A stretch of 22,520 bases of DNA from a bacterium UBP10_UBA1149 (GTDB taxonomy: Bacteria > Desulfobacterota > Binatia > UBA1149): the NCBI GenBank assembly GCA_002311335.1, contig DBZX01000061.1:34342-56861 (forward strand), given 5' to 3'. The translations under genes and the position numbers were made by a program. Positions 15,501-22,481 of the stretch are shown here, piece after piece. Below the pieces are notes generated by a model. That model was not told where the DNA came from. It saw only the letters and a list, made by a program, of their open reading frames with translations, and ran no database searches. Numbering within the stretch: the stretch's first letter is position 1; each line of letters opens with the position of its first letter.

Positions 15501-16056
15501 TTCGCGGCGAGACCAGGAGACGGTGAGGGTTGCGGGAGTCACCAACACGGTCAGGCTCAAGAACAGCAAAAAGGGCGACCGCTACGCGACCTTCAACATA
15601 GAGGACCCGAGTGGGGTGATCGAGGTCATTGCCTGGCCAAGGGTTTACAAGGAATGCGAAGAGGCCATCGTCGGCAACGCCCCGGTGCTCGTTACCGGGA
15701 CCCTGGAAATCGGCGACGCCGGTGGCACCCAGGACACCGAGGAGTCCGAGGGCTTCCTGAGAAAACCGCAGGTCATTGCCAGCGAGATCGCAACACTGAC
15801 CGAGATGCGCAGGCGCGTGGCCCGCTACGCCGACATCAGCATGGACGCGGCCCGAGTGGACCCCTCGAGCGTCAGCGACCTTAAAAAAACCCTCGCCCTC
15901 TATCCCGGTGATTGTCGAACCTACCTCAAGGTGATCCGGCAAGGGGCGAGTGAAACTCTCATCGAGCTCCCCGACACGCTGGCCATCGACCCCTGCGATG
16001 ACCTGTTGATGGCCGTCGACAAATTGCTGGGTCCGGGCAGCACGGCGCTGCGTTGA
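12553..16056 (+). CDS. dnaE: DNA polymerase III alpha subunit
   Basis: This is the replicative DNA polymerase catalytic subunit (DnaE1 type, 1167 residues, usual length). The N-terminal PHP domain starts with SYVHLHLHTQYSLLDGA and has AMTDHGNMFGAIDFY and LSGCLSGE. The polymerase core shows VGPGRGSAAGSLVSY (about 367-381), the catalytic aspartates of MPDIDVDFC (D410, D412) and the third in IKFDFLGLKT (D565). The fingers carry FRPGPLDSGMV and VYQEQVMQIA, and the AYGFNKSHSAAYA segment is present. QMGLF (919-923) matches the sliding-clamp binding motif QxxLF. An OB fold follows near residue 990 (VRVAGVTNTVRLKNSKKGD). The start is GTG at 12553; an in-frame stop lies just upstream, so no longer form is possible. 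It overlaps hflX by 4 nt. Confidence 0.97.
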   Translation: MSYVHLHLHTQYSLLDGANKITELMPRMAALNMSAAAMTDHGNMFGAIDFYRSATAAGIKPIIGCEVYVAPGKRTDRSTRGAADYESGGNYHLVLLAANMEGYRNLCRMVSQSYKDGFYYKPRIDKELLEAHNSGLLCLSGCLSGEAAKAVVAGRHDKAREVIEYYARLFGDRYYLEIQDNHLEDQAAVNEFMIPTAHDMGIPLVATNDCHYLEHDDHKSHEVLLCVQTGKQLDDEDRWRFETDQLFVKSAEDMLKAFPGCEEAISNTVDVADRCNVEFEFGKHKFPNFAVGPDTNLVDHFCKTAREGLEERLDTLRSLYDEIDEDLYRERLETELDCIVEMDFPGYFLIVSDFINWAKEKGIPVGPGRGSAAGSLVSYSMRITDIDPLRWGLLFERFLNPERQSMPDIDVDFCYRRRDEVLNYVREKYGTDKVANIITFGTLKGKAAIRDVGRVLGLSFGETDRVCKLYPAPRQGRDFNLTQALEMEPRLREYRDSGEREGLLFEYALKLEGLTRHVSKHAAGVVIGNEPLVESVPLFVDHRDGTVVTQFAGPDVEALGLIKFDFLGLKTLTLIADTVSRVEERTGVKIDIDDLPLDDKATYRLASRADAVGLFQMESSGMRKLLQQIKPSSFEDLIAILALFRPGPLDSGMVEQYIKRRDGTEKVRYPDSTLEEILSETYGVIVYQEQVMQIAQVYGGYSLGDADNLRRAMGKKKADVMAVERERFVEGAVKKGHPRQAADQIFQQMETFAAYGFNKSHSAAYALISYQTAWLKTHHPTEFLAALLTLEMGDTDKTYKNLSDCKGRNISVLEPDVNESAADFTVVSEGIRFGLAAVKGVGEKAVESIIETRGDSPFLSLADFCRRVNFAQVNKRVIESLVKAGAFDSITVSRAKLCATLDASMAWAQRVADDESAGQMGLFSSSDGTSQPEPPLAEVEEFSVAERLQAEHEMLGFYISGHPLDEHATDLELLAPLPTGTLPSRRDQETVRVAGVTNTVRLKNSKKGDRYATFNIEDPSGVIEVIAWPRVYKECEEAIVGNAPVLVTGTLEIGDAGGTQDTEESEGFLRKPQVIASEIATLTEMRRRVARYADISMDAARVDPSSVSDLKKTLALYPGDCRTYLKVIRQGASETLIELPDTLAIDPCDDLLMAVDKLLGPGSTALR

Positions 16057-17318
16057 GCGAAAAGGCCGAGAAGGCCGTCCTCGTACGGGCGTCTACAGAA
16101 AAAACCGTCGCCAGTGCCAACCTCGACGAGCTGGCCATGTTGGCCGCCGCCGCAGACATCGAAGTAGTCGGACGACTCTCGCAACACCTGCGCCGGGTCA
16201 GCGCTGCAACACTGCTGGGCAAGGGCAAGGTAGAAGAACTGGCGGCGCTCACCCTGGAAGTCGAGGCCGACCTGGTGATCTTTGACGACCCGTTGGGACC
16301 CGCACAACGGCGCAACCTCGAAAAAGCCATCCCGGGCAGCAAGATCATCGACCGTAGCCAGCTCATACTCGATATCTTCGCGAGCAGGGCGGCCACGCGC
16401 GCGGGCAAGATCCAGGTTGAGCTGGCCCAGTTGCAGTACCTGCTGCCGCGACTGACCAACCAGTGGACCCACCTGTCTCGAATCAAGGGAGGCATAGGTT
16501 TCAAGGGGCCCGGCGAAACACAGCTGGAGGTTGACCGACGGCAGGTGCAGAACCGTATCACCACTCTCAAGGGCAAGCTGGCCACCATCGACAGGACCCG
16601 TCGGCTGAACAGCCGCGAACGCGAAGCCGTGCCTTACCCAACGGTCGCCCTTGTGGGCTACACAAACGCCGGAAAATCCTCGCTGATGAATGCTCTTGCG
16701 GGTGCTGACGCGCTGGTGGCACCGCGCATGTTTGCGACACTGGACTCCACCGTGCGCGGGGTAGTACTGCCAGCCGGAGGCTCGATCATGCTCGTGGACA
16801 CGGTCGGCTTCGTGGCCAAGCTGCCCCACGAACTCATAGAAGCGTTCAAGGGCACGCTCGAGCAGGTAAGACGAGCCGACCTCCTCCTGCACGTCACCGA
16901 CAGCTCTTTGAGCGAGCTCGGGGTCCGTCACGAACACGTGCTCTCCATAATCAGCGAGATCGGAGCCGGCCACGTACCGGCCCTGGACGTATACAACAAG
17001 GCTGACCTGCCGGCTGCCGCGAAGGCGCCGGCCGGGGCAGTGGCGGTCTCAGCTCGCAGTGGGGAGGGTTGCGACCAACTGCTCGCTCGAATCGAAAAAC
17101 TGTTGACGGTCGACGAGCAGACCGTCTGCTTGGAAATCCCCGCCGGCGAAGGCGAATTGCGCGCCTGGTTGTACCGCAACTCGCGTGTGTTAAACGAAAA
17201 GGAACTCGACGCGGGCAGCTCCTGGATAGAAGCGCGCATCCACTCCCGTAAAGTCGGCCAACTGCGCGCCCGGGTTGACTGCAGCGAGGCGAGGCTGGTG
17301 GGTCCTGACGATGATTAA
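16053..17318 (+). CDS. hflX: GTPase HflX
   Basis: HflX is a ribosome-associated GTPase that splits or rescues stalled 70S ribosomes under stress in characterised bacteria. The 421-residue protein has the HflX N-terminal domain (TLLGKGKVEELAAL, then VIFDDPLGPAQRRNLE) and the linker motif GGIGFKGPGETQLEVDRR (146-163). The GTPase domain has GYTNAGKSSLMN (202-213), MFATLDSTVR, G3 DTVGF (248-252) followed by LPHELIEAFKGTLEQ, and G4 NKAD (314-317). A TTG start at 16053 forms a TTGA overlap with the dnaE stop. It is needed because family similarity (KAVLVRAS) begins a few codons in and no ATG or GTG lies earlier in frame between the genes. It overlaps pgsA by 8 nt. Confidence 0.95.
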   Translation: MSEKAEKAVLVRASTEKTVASANLDELAMLAAAADIEVVGRLSQHLRRVSAATLLGKGKVEELAALTLEVEADLVIFDDPLGPAQRRNLEKAIPGSKIIDRSQLILDIFASRAATRAGKIQVELAQLQYLLPRLTNQWTHLSRIKGGIGFKGPGETQLEVDRRQVQNRITTLKGKLATIDRTRRLNSREREAVPYPTVALVGYTNAGKSSLMNALAGADALVAPRMFATLDSTVRGVVLPAGGSIMLVDTVGFVAKLPHELIEAFKGTLEQVRRADLLLHVTDSSLSELGVRHEHVLSIISEIGAGHVPALDVYNKADLPAAAKAPAGAVAVSARSGEGCDQLLARIEKLLTVDEQTVCLEIPAGEGELRAWLYRNSRVLNEKELDAGSSWIEARIHSRKVGQLRARVDCSEARLVGPDDD

Positions 17319-17865
17319 CATTCCCAACACCCTGACATTGCTGCGCATCATCGCGGTGCCGATCTTCCTCACGATGATGGTGGAGGACAACTACGAGGCC
17401 GCCATGTGGATTTTCCTGGCCGCCGGCGCGACCGATGCGCTCGACGGCGCGGTAGCACGGCTTACCAATTCGAGGACCAACCTCGGCGCGCACCTGGATC
17501 CACTGGCCGACAAGCTCCTGCTGCTGAGTTCCTTTCTCGTGCTGGGCATACTCGGCTGGGTGCCGATGTGGCTGATGATATTAGTCATCGTCAGGGACGC
17601 GATAATCCTGGGCGGTTTTATTTTCTCGGCCGTGCTCGTCGGCCGCTCGATACCGATGGCTCCCTCCTTTGCCGGCAAGGTGACTACCTTCACGCAGATA
17701 GTGTTGGTGAGCCTGGTGATGCTCAACCTCGCCGGTTGGATGCCTATAGGCTCCGAGCTCTTACTGGGCTGCTTTGTCGCCACCGGCGTGGCCACGGCAG
17801 GATCGGGTATCGACTATGTTCGCCAGGGTCTCAACTGGTACTCGCAGGAACTGGCCGCGGATTGA
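17311..17865 (+). CDS. pgsA: CDP-diacylglycerol-glycerol-3-phosphate 3-phosphatidyltransferase
   Basis: PgsA makes phosphatidylglycerophosphate from CDP-diacylglycerol and glycerol-3-phosphate at the inner membrane, the first step to phosphatidylglycerol and cardiolipin. The 185-residue protein begins INIPNTLTLLRI, as in PgsA proteins, and carries the complete CDP-alcohol phosphotransferase motif: D42, D45-G46, A49-R50, G59, D63 and D67. Several hydrophobic segments (about 8-24, 31-45, 68-92, 94-113, 125-142, 148-165) fit a polytopic membrane enzyme. The ATG at 17311 is preferred; an in-frame GTG-type start at 17275 would add 12 residues inside hflX. A phosphatidylserine synthase or other CDP-alcohol transferase is possible, but length and N-terminus favour PgsA. 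The last 35 bp overlap the 3' end of the opposite-strand NRDE gene. Confidence 0.92.
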   Translation: MINIPNTLTLLRIIAVPIFLTMMVEDNYEAAMWIFLAAGATDALDGAVARLTNSRTNLGAHLDPLADKLLLLSSFLVLGILGWVPMWLMILVIVRDAIILGGFIFSAVLVGRSIPMAPSFAGKVTTFTQIVLVSLVMLNLAGWMPIGSELLLGCFVATGVATAGSGIDYVRQGLNWYSQELAAD

Positions 17866-18610
17866 TCCTGTCGAAACCTGTACGGCAGGGCGGCCCGTCG
17901 GCGTGAAAGTAGTACAGCCGACCTCGCTCGTCCCTCGCCAGGATACTGGCAGAGCGCGTACCGTAGTCGCCGGCGTGCACGCAGACCCCGGCCAAAGCGC
18001 CCTCGTCCTGGGCGTCGGCTGGCAGCTCGTGGTCTGACAACACGGCGGCGAGCGCTTCAACTATTTCTTCCAGTTCCGGGCGTGACTCGAGCAGCGGCAG
18101 CAGTGCCCTGAAGCGGGGCAGGGCGCCAGCGTGACGTACGCAATCCGGCGGATCGACGCCCAGGTTGGTAATGACGGTAACGCCTGCTGCAAGCTCCTGA
18201 CTGTGGCCGCCATCGTCAAGCACGTTGGCACCCGATGAATCGGCTGTCAGCAGAAAAAACGGTCCGTAGTCGCCTCCTTCCACCCCCTCAAGGTAAGTAC
18301 TCAACAGCCCGGAGCAGCCGCAATCGAGTGCTCCCAGGCAGAGTGCACCGCGGCTGTATTTACCCGAGGGAGCGGGGCGGTCGGATCCAGCCTGGCGGCG
18401 ATTGAGCAGCGCAGCCGCCAGGGGGTATCCATCTTCGCGGGCCCCCAACCAGGTGCCGCCGGCCCGCAGGTCCAGCCCCGCCGTGACAGCCGGGTGACCC
18501 TCCAGCCGAGCTGGCCCGAGACTTGGTCGCTCGAGGAACTCGTCTCGATTGGCGGCGATGACCAGCGGCCAGCGCTCAGATACGCGGTTGTAGATGGCGA
18601 GTATGCACAC
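17831..18610 (-). CDS. NRDE-family (TANGO2-like) protein
   Basis: The 259-residue protein starts with MCILAIYNRV and has the diagnostic AANRDEFLERP (19-29), with Cys2 as the conserved second residue. Further family features are DLRAGGTWLG, a serine- and cysteine-containing middle (KYSRGALCLGALDCGCSG) and VTVITNLG. It resembles Ntn-hydrolase-fold proteins in having Cys at position 2. The biochemical role of bacterial NRDE proteins is not settled; eukaryotic TANGO2 has been linked to lipid and haem handling, so I give no reaction. The start is GTG at 18610, the only one that leaves Cys at position 2. No signal peptide is visible. It is convergent with pgsA (35-bp overlap) and divergent from the MoxR gene across a 75-bp spacer. 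Confidence 0.85.
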   Translation of the reverse strand: MCILAIYNRVSERWPLVIAANRDEFLERPSLGPARLEGHPAVTAGLDLRAGGTWLGAREDGYPLAAALLNRRQAGSDRPAPSGKYSRGALCLGALDCGCSGLLSTYLEGVEGGDYGPFFLLTADSSGANVLDDGGHSQELAAGVTVITNLGVDPPDCVRHAGALPRFRALLPLLESRPELEEIVEALAAVLSDHELPADAQDEGALAGVCVHAGDYGTRSASILARDERGRLYYFHADGPPCRTGFDRINPRPVPASTS

Positions 18611-18619
18611 GGAGCTTCG

Positions 18620-18648
18620 TTGGCTTAACGCACCCGGAATGTTAGCTT
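18620..18648 (+). promoter_or_regulatory. Possible promoter of the MoxR-VWA genes
   Basis: TTGGCT (18620-18625) and TAGCTT (18643-18648) are spaced by 17 nt in the 75-bp divergent spacer. The -35 box matches consensus at four of six positions and the -10 box only at T-A-N-N-N-T. Transcription would start near 18655, leaving a leader of about 30 nt. GGGAG at 18673-18677 is a good Shine-Dalgarno sequence for the GTG at 18686. GGAG (18674-18677) can pair with CTCC (18681-18684) in a 4-bp, 3-nt-loop hairpin next to the start codon. Confidence 0.3.
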
Positions 18649-18685
18649 TAGCGAGCCGCAGCTTCTACGGCCGGGAGACCCTCCA

Positions 18686-19705
18686 GTGAGTACTGAATTC
18701 GTTCCATTTGAGAGCATAGATGACGTCTCAACGCGCCTGTCGGGACAGAGCTACATCTGCAGCCGCAACATAGCGACCGTCGTTTTCCTCGCCACCAGGC
18801 TGGGCAAACCTGTACTCGTAGAGGGTCCGGCAGGTGTAGGTAAAACCGAGCTCGCCAAGGTGATAGCAACTGCGACCTCGGCCAACCTGATCCGCATGCA
18901 ATGCTACGAAGGCCTCGACGAAGCCAAGGCCTTGTACGAGTGGGAGTACGCCAAGCAGCTGCTTTACACCCAGATACTCAAAGACAAGATCCAGGACGTG
19001 ACCAAGGGCACCTCCACACTTGCAGAGGCAGTGGACAAGCTGACGGCCGAGGACGACGTGTTCTTTTCGCAGCGTTTTATTCTCGCGAGGCCCTTGTTAC
19101 AGGCCATTGAATCAAGTGAGCCCAGCGTGCTCCTCATCGACGAGATCGACAAGGCCGACGCGGAGTTCGAGGCTTTCTTGCTCGAGATTCTCAGCGAATT
19201 CCAAGTGACCATTCCCGAGATCGGCACCATCAAGGCTACAACCATCCCGATGGTGATCCTGACCAGCAACAACGCCCGCGAGATGTCCGACGCGCTCAAG
19301 CGTCGTTGCCTGCACCTCTACATTGATTTTCCCACCGAGGAACTCGAGCGCGAGATCCTCAGGGTAAAAGTCCCCGAGGCCGAGGCGGGACTCGCGGCCG
19401 AGATCACAAGCATGGTGCAGTCAATGCGCAACCTCGACCTGAAAAAAGCACCGAGCATCTCGGAGACGCTTGATTGGGCGAGGGCGCTTGTGCTCATGAA
19501 CGTATCGGCACTCGACCAGGAAACCGCGAACGAGACCCTGTCGGTGGTGCTCAAGTACGAGGGGGATCTGCGAAAAGGCGAGAAGGAACTGAAAGCCTAC
19601 GCCAACAAAAAGCTCGAAGCCCTCAACAAAGCCGAAGACGACTCGCAAGACGAAGAGGAAGCCGGCAAACAGGACAGCGACGCGAACGGCGGCCAGCTGC
19701 ACTAG
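18686..19705 (+). CDS. MoxR-family AAA+ ATPase
   Basis: This is a 339-residue AAA+ ATPase of the MoxR group, in the branch (CoxD/CbbQ-like) that pairs with a VWA protein. It has Walker A GPAGVGKTE (47-55, K53), the MQCYEGLDEAKALYEWEYAK segment typical of the branch (70-89), Walker B LLIDEIDKAD (148-157, D151, E152), sensor 1 LTSNN (191-195) and LKRRCLHLYIDFP (203-215) with arginines suited to intersubunit contact. The C-terminus is an acidic, low-complexity tail (after about 315). Such ATPases work with a VWA partner as metal-insertion or maturation chaperones, usually for an enzyme encoded nearby; no such target is in this window. The GTG start is supported by GGGAG 8 nt upstream. The VWA gene follows 9 nt after the stop. 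Confidence 0.9.
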   Translation: MSTEFVPFESIDDVSTRLSGQSYICSRNIATVVFLATRLGKPVLVEGPAGVGKTELAKVIATATSANLIRMQCYEGLDEAKALYEWEYAKQLLYTQILKDKIQDVTKGTSTLAEAVDKLTAEDDVFFSQRFILARPLLQAIESSEPSVLLIDEIDKADAEFEAFLLEILSEFQVTIPEIGTIKATTIPMVILTSNNAREMSDALKRRCLHLYIDFPTEELEREILRVKVPEAEAGLAAEITSMVQSMRNLDLKKAPSISETLDWARALVLMNVSALDQETANETLSVVLKYEGDLRKGEKELKAYANKKLEALNKAEDDSQDEEEAGKQDSDANGGQLH

Positions 19706-19714
19706 TCCGGTCGG

Positions 19715-21121
19715 GTGATCAACCGAGTCCTCCAGTTCGTCGCCATTCTCAGGCGAAATGGCATACGCGTATCTACCGCAGAAACCCTGGACTCGGTAGA
19801 GGCAAGCTTGCTCACGGGCCTGGCTGACCGCGACACCTTCCAATCAGCCCTGCGGACGGCCATGGTCAAGCGCCCGGTAGACATCCCGGTTTTCAACGGG
19901 CTGTTCGACGATTTTTTCTCCGGCATGGGCCGCCTGGCCGCTGGCCTGGACGAAAACGACACCGCGCCAGCCAATCCAGCCGAGTACCAGGAGCTGCTCG
20001 ATCGCATCGAGAAACTGCTGGATTCGCTTGGAGACGAGATTTCACCGCTGGCGAGAGCACTGCTGCTCAACGACCAGGCCGCGCTCGAAAAGATTCTCAG
20101 GGAGCTGGCGGACTCGGGCAAGGTGCCAGCGCCGAAGAGCCCGTCTTCCCAACAGGGCGCCGTGCGCGCAGCGGCCAAGGCGCTGGGCGTCGGGGGCCTG
20201 TCGCAGGAACTCGAGCGTTTACTCGAGGCCGCCGAAGCGGCTGGAAACGAAGAGAGTGAGCTCGAACAGATCCGCGAGCTTTTCAACGAGAGGGTAAAGC
20301 AGCTTGGCGAGATGCTGAAATCCCTGGTCAAGCTGCAGGGTCGCTACGAGAGCAGCGAGGAAGCGACGCCCAAAGAAAAAGACCGCCTGCTCGACAAGAG
20401 CTTTTACTATCTCTCGCCCACCGAGATCAAGGAGATGCGCGACGCCGTGGCGATCCTGGCCAGGCGCCTGCGCAACCTGCTGGCCTTGCGTTACAAGCGG
20501 GCTAAGCGCGGGCGCCTCGACGTCAAGTCGACGCTACGCCACTCGATGGAATTCGGCGGAATACCGTTCCGGATTCGTTACGACCGCAGGAAGAGGGAGC
20601 GGCCCAGCGTCGTGGTGCTGTGCGACATATCGGACTCGGTACGAACCGTGTCGCGCTTCATGCTCCAGTTCGTGCATTCGTTGCAGGACATGTACTCGAG
20701 AGTGCGCAGCTTTGTCTTCGTAGCCGACATGGGCGAAGTGACCCGCCTTTTTGCCGAAAACGAGATCCAGTCGGCCATCCAACAGGCCATCACCGGCGAC
20801 GTGGTCAACGTCTACGCGCACTCTAACTTCGGGCGTGCATTCAGCCAGTTTCACAGGGACCAGCTCGACACGATCGACGGCCGCACCACCGTCATCATCC
20901 TCGGTGATGCGCGAAATAACTACAACGCTGCCAACGACTGGGCTCTCAGGGACATACAGCAACGGGCCCGACGCGTTATATGGTTGAACCCGGAAAACCG
21001 CTCCACCTGGGGCTTTGGCGACAGTGAAATGCAGGTCTACGCGGTCCACTGCGACGTAGTGGAGGAGTGTCGAAACCTGAGGCAGCTCTACAAGGTGGTT
21101 GACCTGCTGGCCACGACCTGA
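19715..21121 (+). CDS. CoxE-like VWA domain protein
   Basis: The 468-residue protein is the probable partner of the upstream MoxR ATPase. The N-terminus (VLQFVAILRRNGIRVSTAETLDSVEA, then ALRTAMVKRPVDIPVFNGLFDDFF) is characteristic of VWA CoxE-like proteins. A charged, probably helical middle spans about 80-290. The VWA domain starts near residue 296 and has a MIDAS site DISDS (D304, S306, S308) and a later acidic loop ILGDARNN (D398). In this family the MIDAS binds a divalent metal and mediates contact with the target or the ATPase ring. No signal peptide or transmembrane segment is seen, so it is probably cytoplasmic. The start is GTG at 19715 with a poor Shine-Dalgarno sequence, which fits coupling to the gene before. 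The function beyond the family role is unknown. Confidence 0.9.
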   Translation: MINRVLQFVAILRRNGIRVSTAETLDSVEASLLTGLADRDTFQSALRTAMVKRPVDIPVFNGLFDDFFSGMGRLAAGLDENDTAPANPAEYQELLDRIEKLLDSLGDEISPLARALLLNDQAALEKILRELADSGKVPAPKSPSSQQGAVRAAAKALGVGGLSQELERLLEAAEAAGNEESELEQIRELFNERVKQLGEMLKSLVKLQGRYESSEEATPKEKDRLLDKSFYYLSPTEIKEMRDAVAILARRLRNLLALRYKRAKRGRLDVKSTLRHSMEFGGIPFRIRYDRRKRERPSVVVLCDISDSVRTVSRFMLQFVHSLQDMYSRVRSFVFVADMGEVTRLFAENEIQSAIQQAITGDVVNVYAHSNFGRAFSQFHRDQLDTIDGRTTVIILGDARNNYNAANDWALRDIQQRARRVIWLNPENRSTWGFGDSEMQVYAVHCDVVEECRNLRQLYKVVDLLATT

Positions 21122-21152
21122 GCGGTCGAGCAAGCGTTCGTAATTGCGGCGG

Positions 21153-21181
21153 TTGACGAACGCCGTCCCCGGGGACACAAT
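21153..21181 (+). promoter_or_regulatory. Possible sigma70-type promoter of the BFN gene
   Basis: TTGACG (21153-21158, five of six consensus positions) and CACAAT (21176-21181, four of six) are separated by exactly 17 nt in the 69-nt gap after the VWA gene. The predicted transcription start is about 21187-21189, only a few bases before the ATG at 21191, so the transcript would have almost no leader. I see no classical Shine-Dalgarno sequence before this ATG. Confidence 0.4.
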
Positions 21182-21190
21182 CGCAGTGAA

Positions 21191-21721
21191 ATGAGTGCCG
21201 ACGGTTTTGTTCGTATGTCTGTTGGTGGCCTGGCCCTGGACCCGATCACCAAGACCCCCATCGTCATCCTTCGAGATGAAGAGGGCGCTCTGAACCTGCC
21301 GATCTGGATTGGCCAGCTGGAGGCAACCTCGATGGCGACCGAGCTCGAGGGCGTCAAAATGACCCGGCCCATGACCCACGATCTCCTCTGCATCGCCATC
21401 GAGAAGCTCGGCGCCAGCGTCGAACGCATAGAAGTCACCGAGATCAGGGACGGAACCTTTTTCGCCGTCATCAAACTCAAGACCGCGGGGCAGGAATTGA
21501 CCCTCGACGCGCGCCCCAGTGATGCCATATCGCTGGCACTGCGCACGGGTACTCCCATTTACGTGGCTGACGGGGTTATAGAGGCCACCGAGGCCTCGCG
21601 ATCGGACCAGGAAGAACCGGTAGCGCTCGAAAGCGAAAGGGACATCTCGGACGTTTCACCAGACGAATGGGTCGATATACTCAAAAACCTCGACCCGGAT
21701 GACTTCAAGTACAAGATGTAA
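21191..21721 (+). CDS. BFN-domain (bifunctional nuclease, DUF151) family protein
   Basis: The 176-residue protein matches the BFN/DUF151 family over almost its whole length: VILRDEEGALNLPIWIGQLEA (26-46, written here as the conserved edge-strand region), ELEGVKMTRPMTHDLL (51-66), DGTFFAVI, then the signature DARPSDAISLALRTGTPIYVA. In plants and some bacteria this domain has been described as a nuclease or associated with UvrBC-like motifs, but the function of most bacterial members is unproven. The C-terminal 50 residues are acidic and end in SPDEWVDILKNLDPDDFKYKM, a common ending of the family. The ATG at 21191 is used; a second ATG at codon 9 is possible. The gene sits between the MoxR-VWA pair and a TPR-like membrane protein, with its own promoter-like sequence. 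Confidence 0.88.
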   Translation: MSADGFVRMSVGGLALDPITKTPIVILRDEEGALNLPIWIGQLEATSMATELEGVKMTRPMTHDLLCIAIEKLGASVERIEVTEIRDGTFFAVIKLKTAGQELTLDARPSDAISLALRTGTPIYVADGVIEATEASRSDQEEPVALESERDISDVSPDEWVDILKNLDPDDFKYKM

Positions 21722-21783
21722 GCACCCGGCGACCGCCGTGATACCCGCCAGGCGGGCGAAAACGGCGAAACCGGCAATTAAAC

Positions 21784-21788
21784 AGGGG
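21784..21788 (+). promoter_or_regulatory. Strong ribosome binding site of the TPR-like gene
   Basis: AGGGG lies 8 nt before the ATG at 21797 and fixes that start. It stands out because most genes in the window have weak or no Shine-Dalgarno sequences. The preceding gap (21722-21796) holds a short GC palindrome centred at 21750 but no clear promoter. Confidence 0.5.
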
Positions 21789-21796
21789 TAGCTCAA

Positions 21797-22459
21797 ATGG
21801 CCGCAGACGGATCTTTTAATCGTAAGGACCTCAAGGCTCCGGACAAGTTCTTTACCTCCTTCGGCAAGGCCCTGGAGTACGCCCGGAATAACCATACCCG
21901 GGTAGCAGCCGTAGTTGGCGGCGTGGCCCTGGTCTTCGTTGCCGGCGCCGTCTTCAGTTCATGGCGTACCGGCCTCGAAGAACGCGACGCGGCTGCCTTT
22001 GTACGGGCCACCGACGCTATTCGTTCCGACAGCTTTGCCACCGCGGCCATTGTCCTCGACCAGCTCACGGTCGACGGAAATCGACCCTACGGTGACCTCG
22101 CGAACCTCTACGCGGCGCGCCTGGCGTACAACGAGGGCCGCTTTGAGCAGGCGGCGGGACACTACGCGTCGTTTGCCAGCGCTGCGCGCACGCCTTACCT
22201 CCGGCAGATAGCCCTGGTGGGCCAGGCGGCCGCGGCAGAAGCCGCCGGCGACAACAGCCAGGCCGATGAGGCCCTCGAAATGGCCTCGCGCATAGACGCT
22301 CCGTACCGTGAGCCGGCCCTGCGTGCCAGGCTCCGCGTTGCCGACGCTGGCGCCGACAGCAGCGTGGCCCTCGAGGCCATAGAATCCTTGCTGGAGCACT
22401 TTCCGGGGCTGTCAGACGCCGACGAGCTCTCCAGGCGCCAGCAGTCACTCACCAACTGA
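21797..22459 (+). CDS. Membrane-anchored TPR-like protein (YfgM-like)
   Basis: The 220-residue protein has a short polar N-terminus, one transmembrane segment (about residues 35-55, TRVAAVVGGVALVFVAGAVF) and a helical C-terminal domain of degenerate tetratricopeptide-like repeats (YGDLANLYAARLAYNEGRFEQ, YLRQIALVGQAAAAEAAGDNS). This is the architecture of YfgM/UPF0070-type ancillary translocon proteins: N-terminus in the cytoplasm and TPR domain outside. The similarity is in architecture; sequence identity to YfgM cannot be judged here, so the function is open. The start is the ATG at 21797 with a good AGGGG site. It is the last gene in the window. Confidence 0.75.
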   Translation: MAADGSFNRKDLKAPDKFFTSFGKALEYARNNHTRVAAVVGGVALVFVAGAVFSSWRTGLEERDAAAFVRATDAIRSDSFATAAIVLDQLTVDGNRPYGDLANLYAARLAYNEGRFEQAAGHYASFASAARTPYLRQIALVGQAAAAEAAGDNSQADEALEMASRIDAPYREPALRARLRVADAGADSSVALEAIESLLEHFPGLSDADELSRRQQSLTN

Positions 22460-22460
22460 A

Positions 22461-22481
22461 GGCTGCCACCCACAGGCGGCC
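22461..22481 (+). terminator. Hairpin just after the last gene; doubtful terminator
   Basis: GGCTGCC (22461-22467) can pair with GGCGGCC (22475-22481) over 7 bp with one G-T wobble and a 7-nt loop, starting 2 nt after the stop codon. The only T-run (six T, 22506-22511) lies about 25 nt further on, too far for a standard intrinsic terminator. The window ends at 22520, so a second stem cannot be excluded. Confidence 0.2.

Noticed and set aside
15921..16973. Minus-strand open frame (350 codons) opposite dnaE/hflX
   Set aside because: It has no recognisable motifs, and hflX is intact and well supported on the other strand.
21744..21756. Palindrome CCCGCC-A-GGCGGG between the BFN and TPR-like genes, considered as a terminator
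   Set aside because: It can form a short stem but is followed by A- and G-rich sequence with no T-run, so intrinsic termination is not supported.
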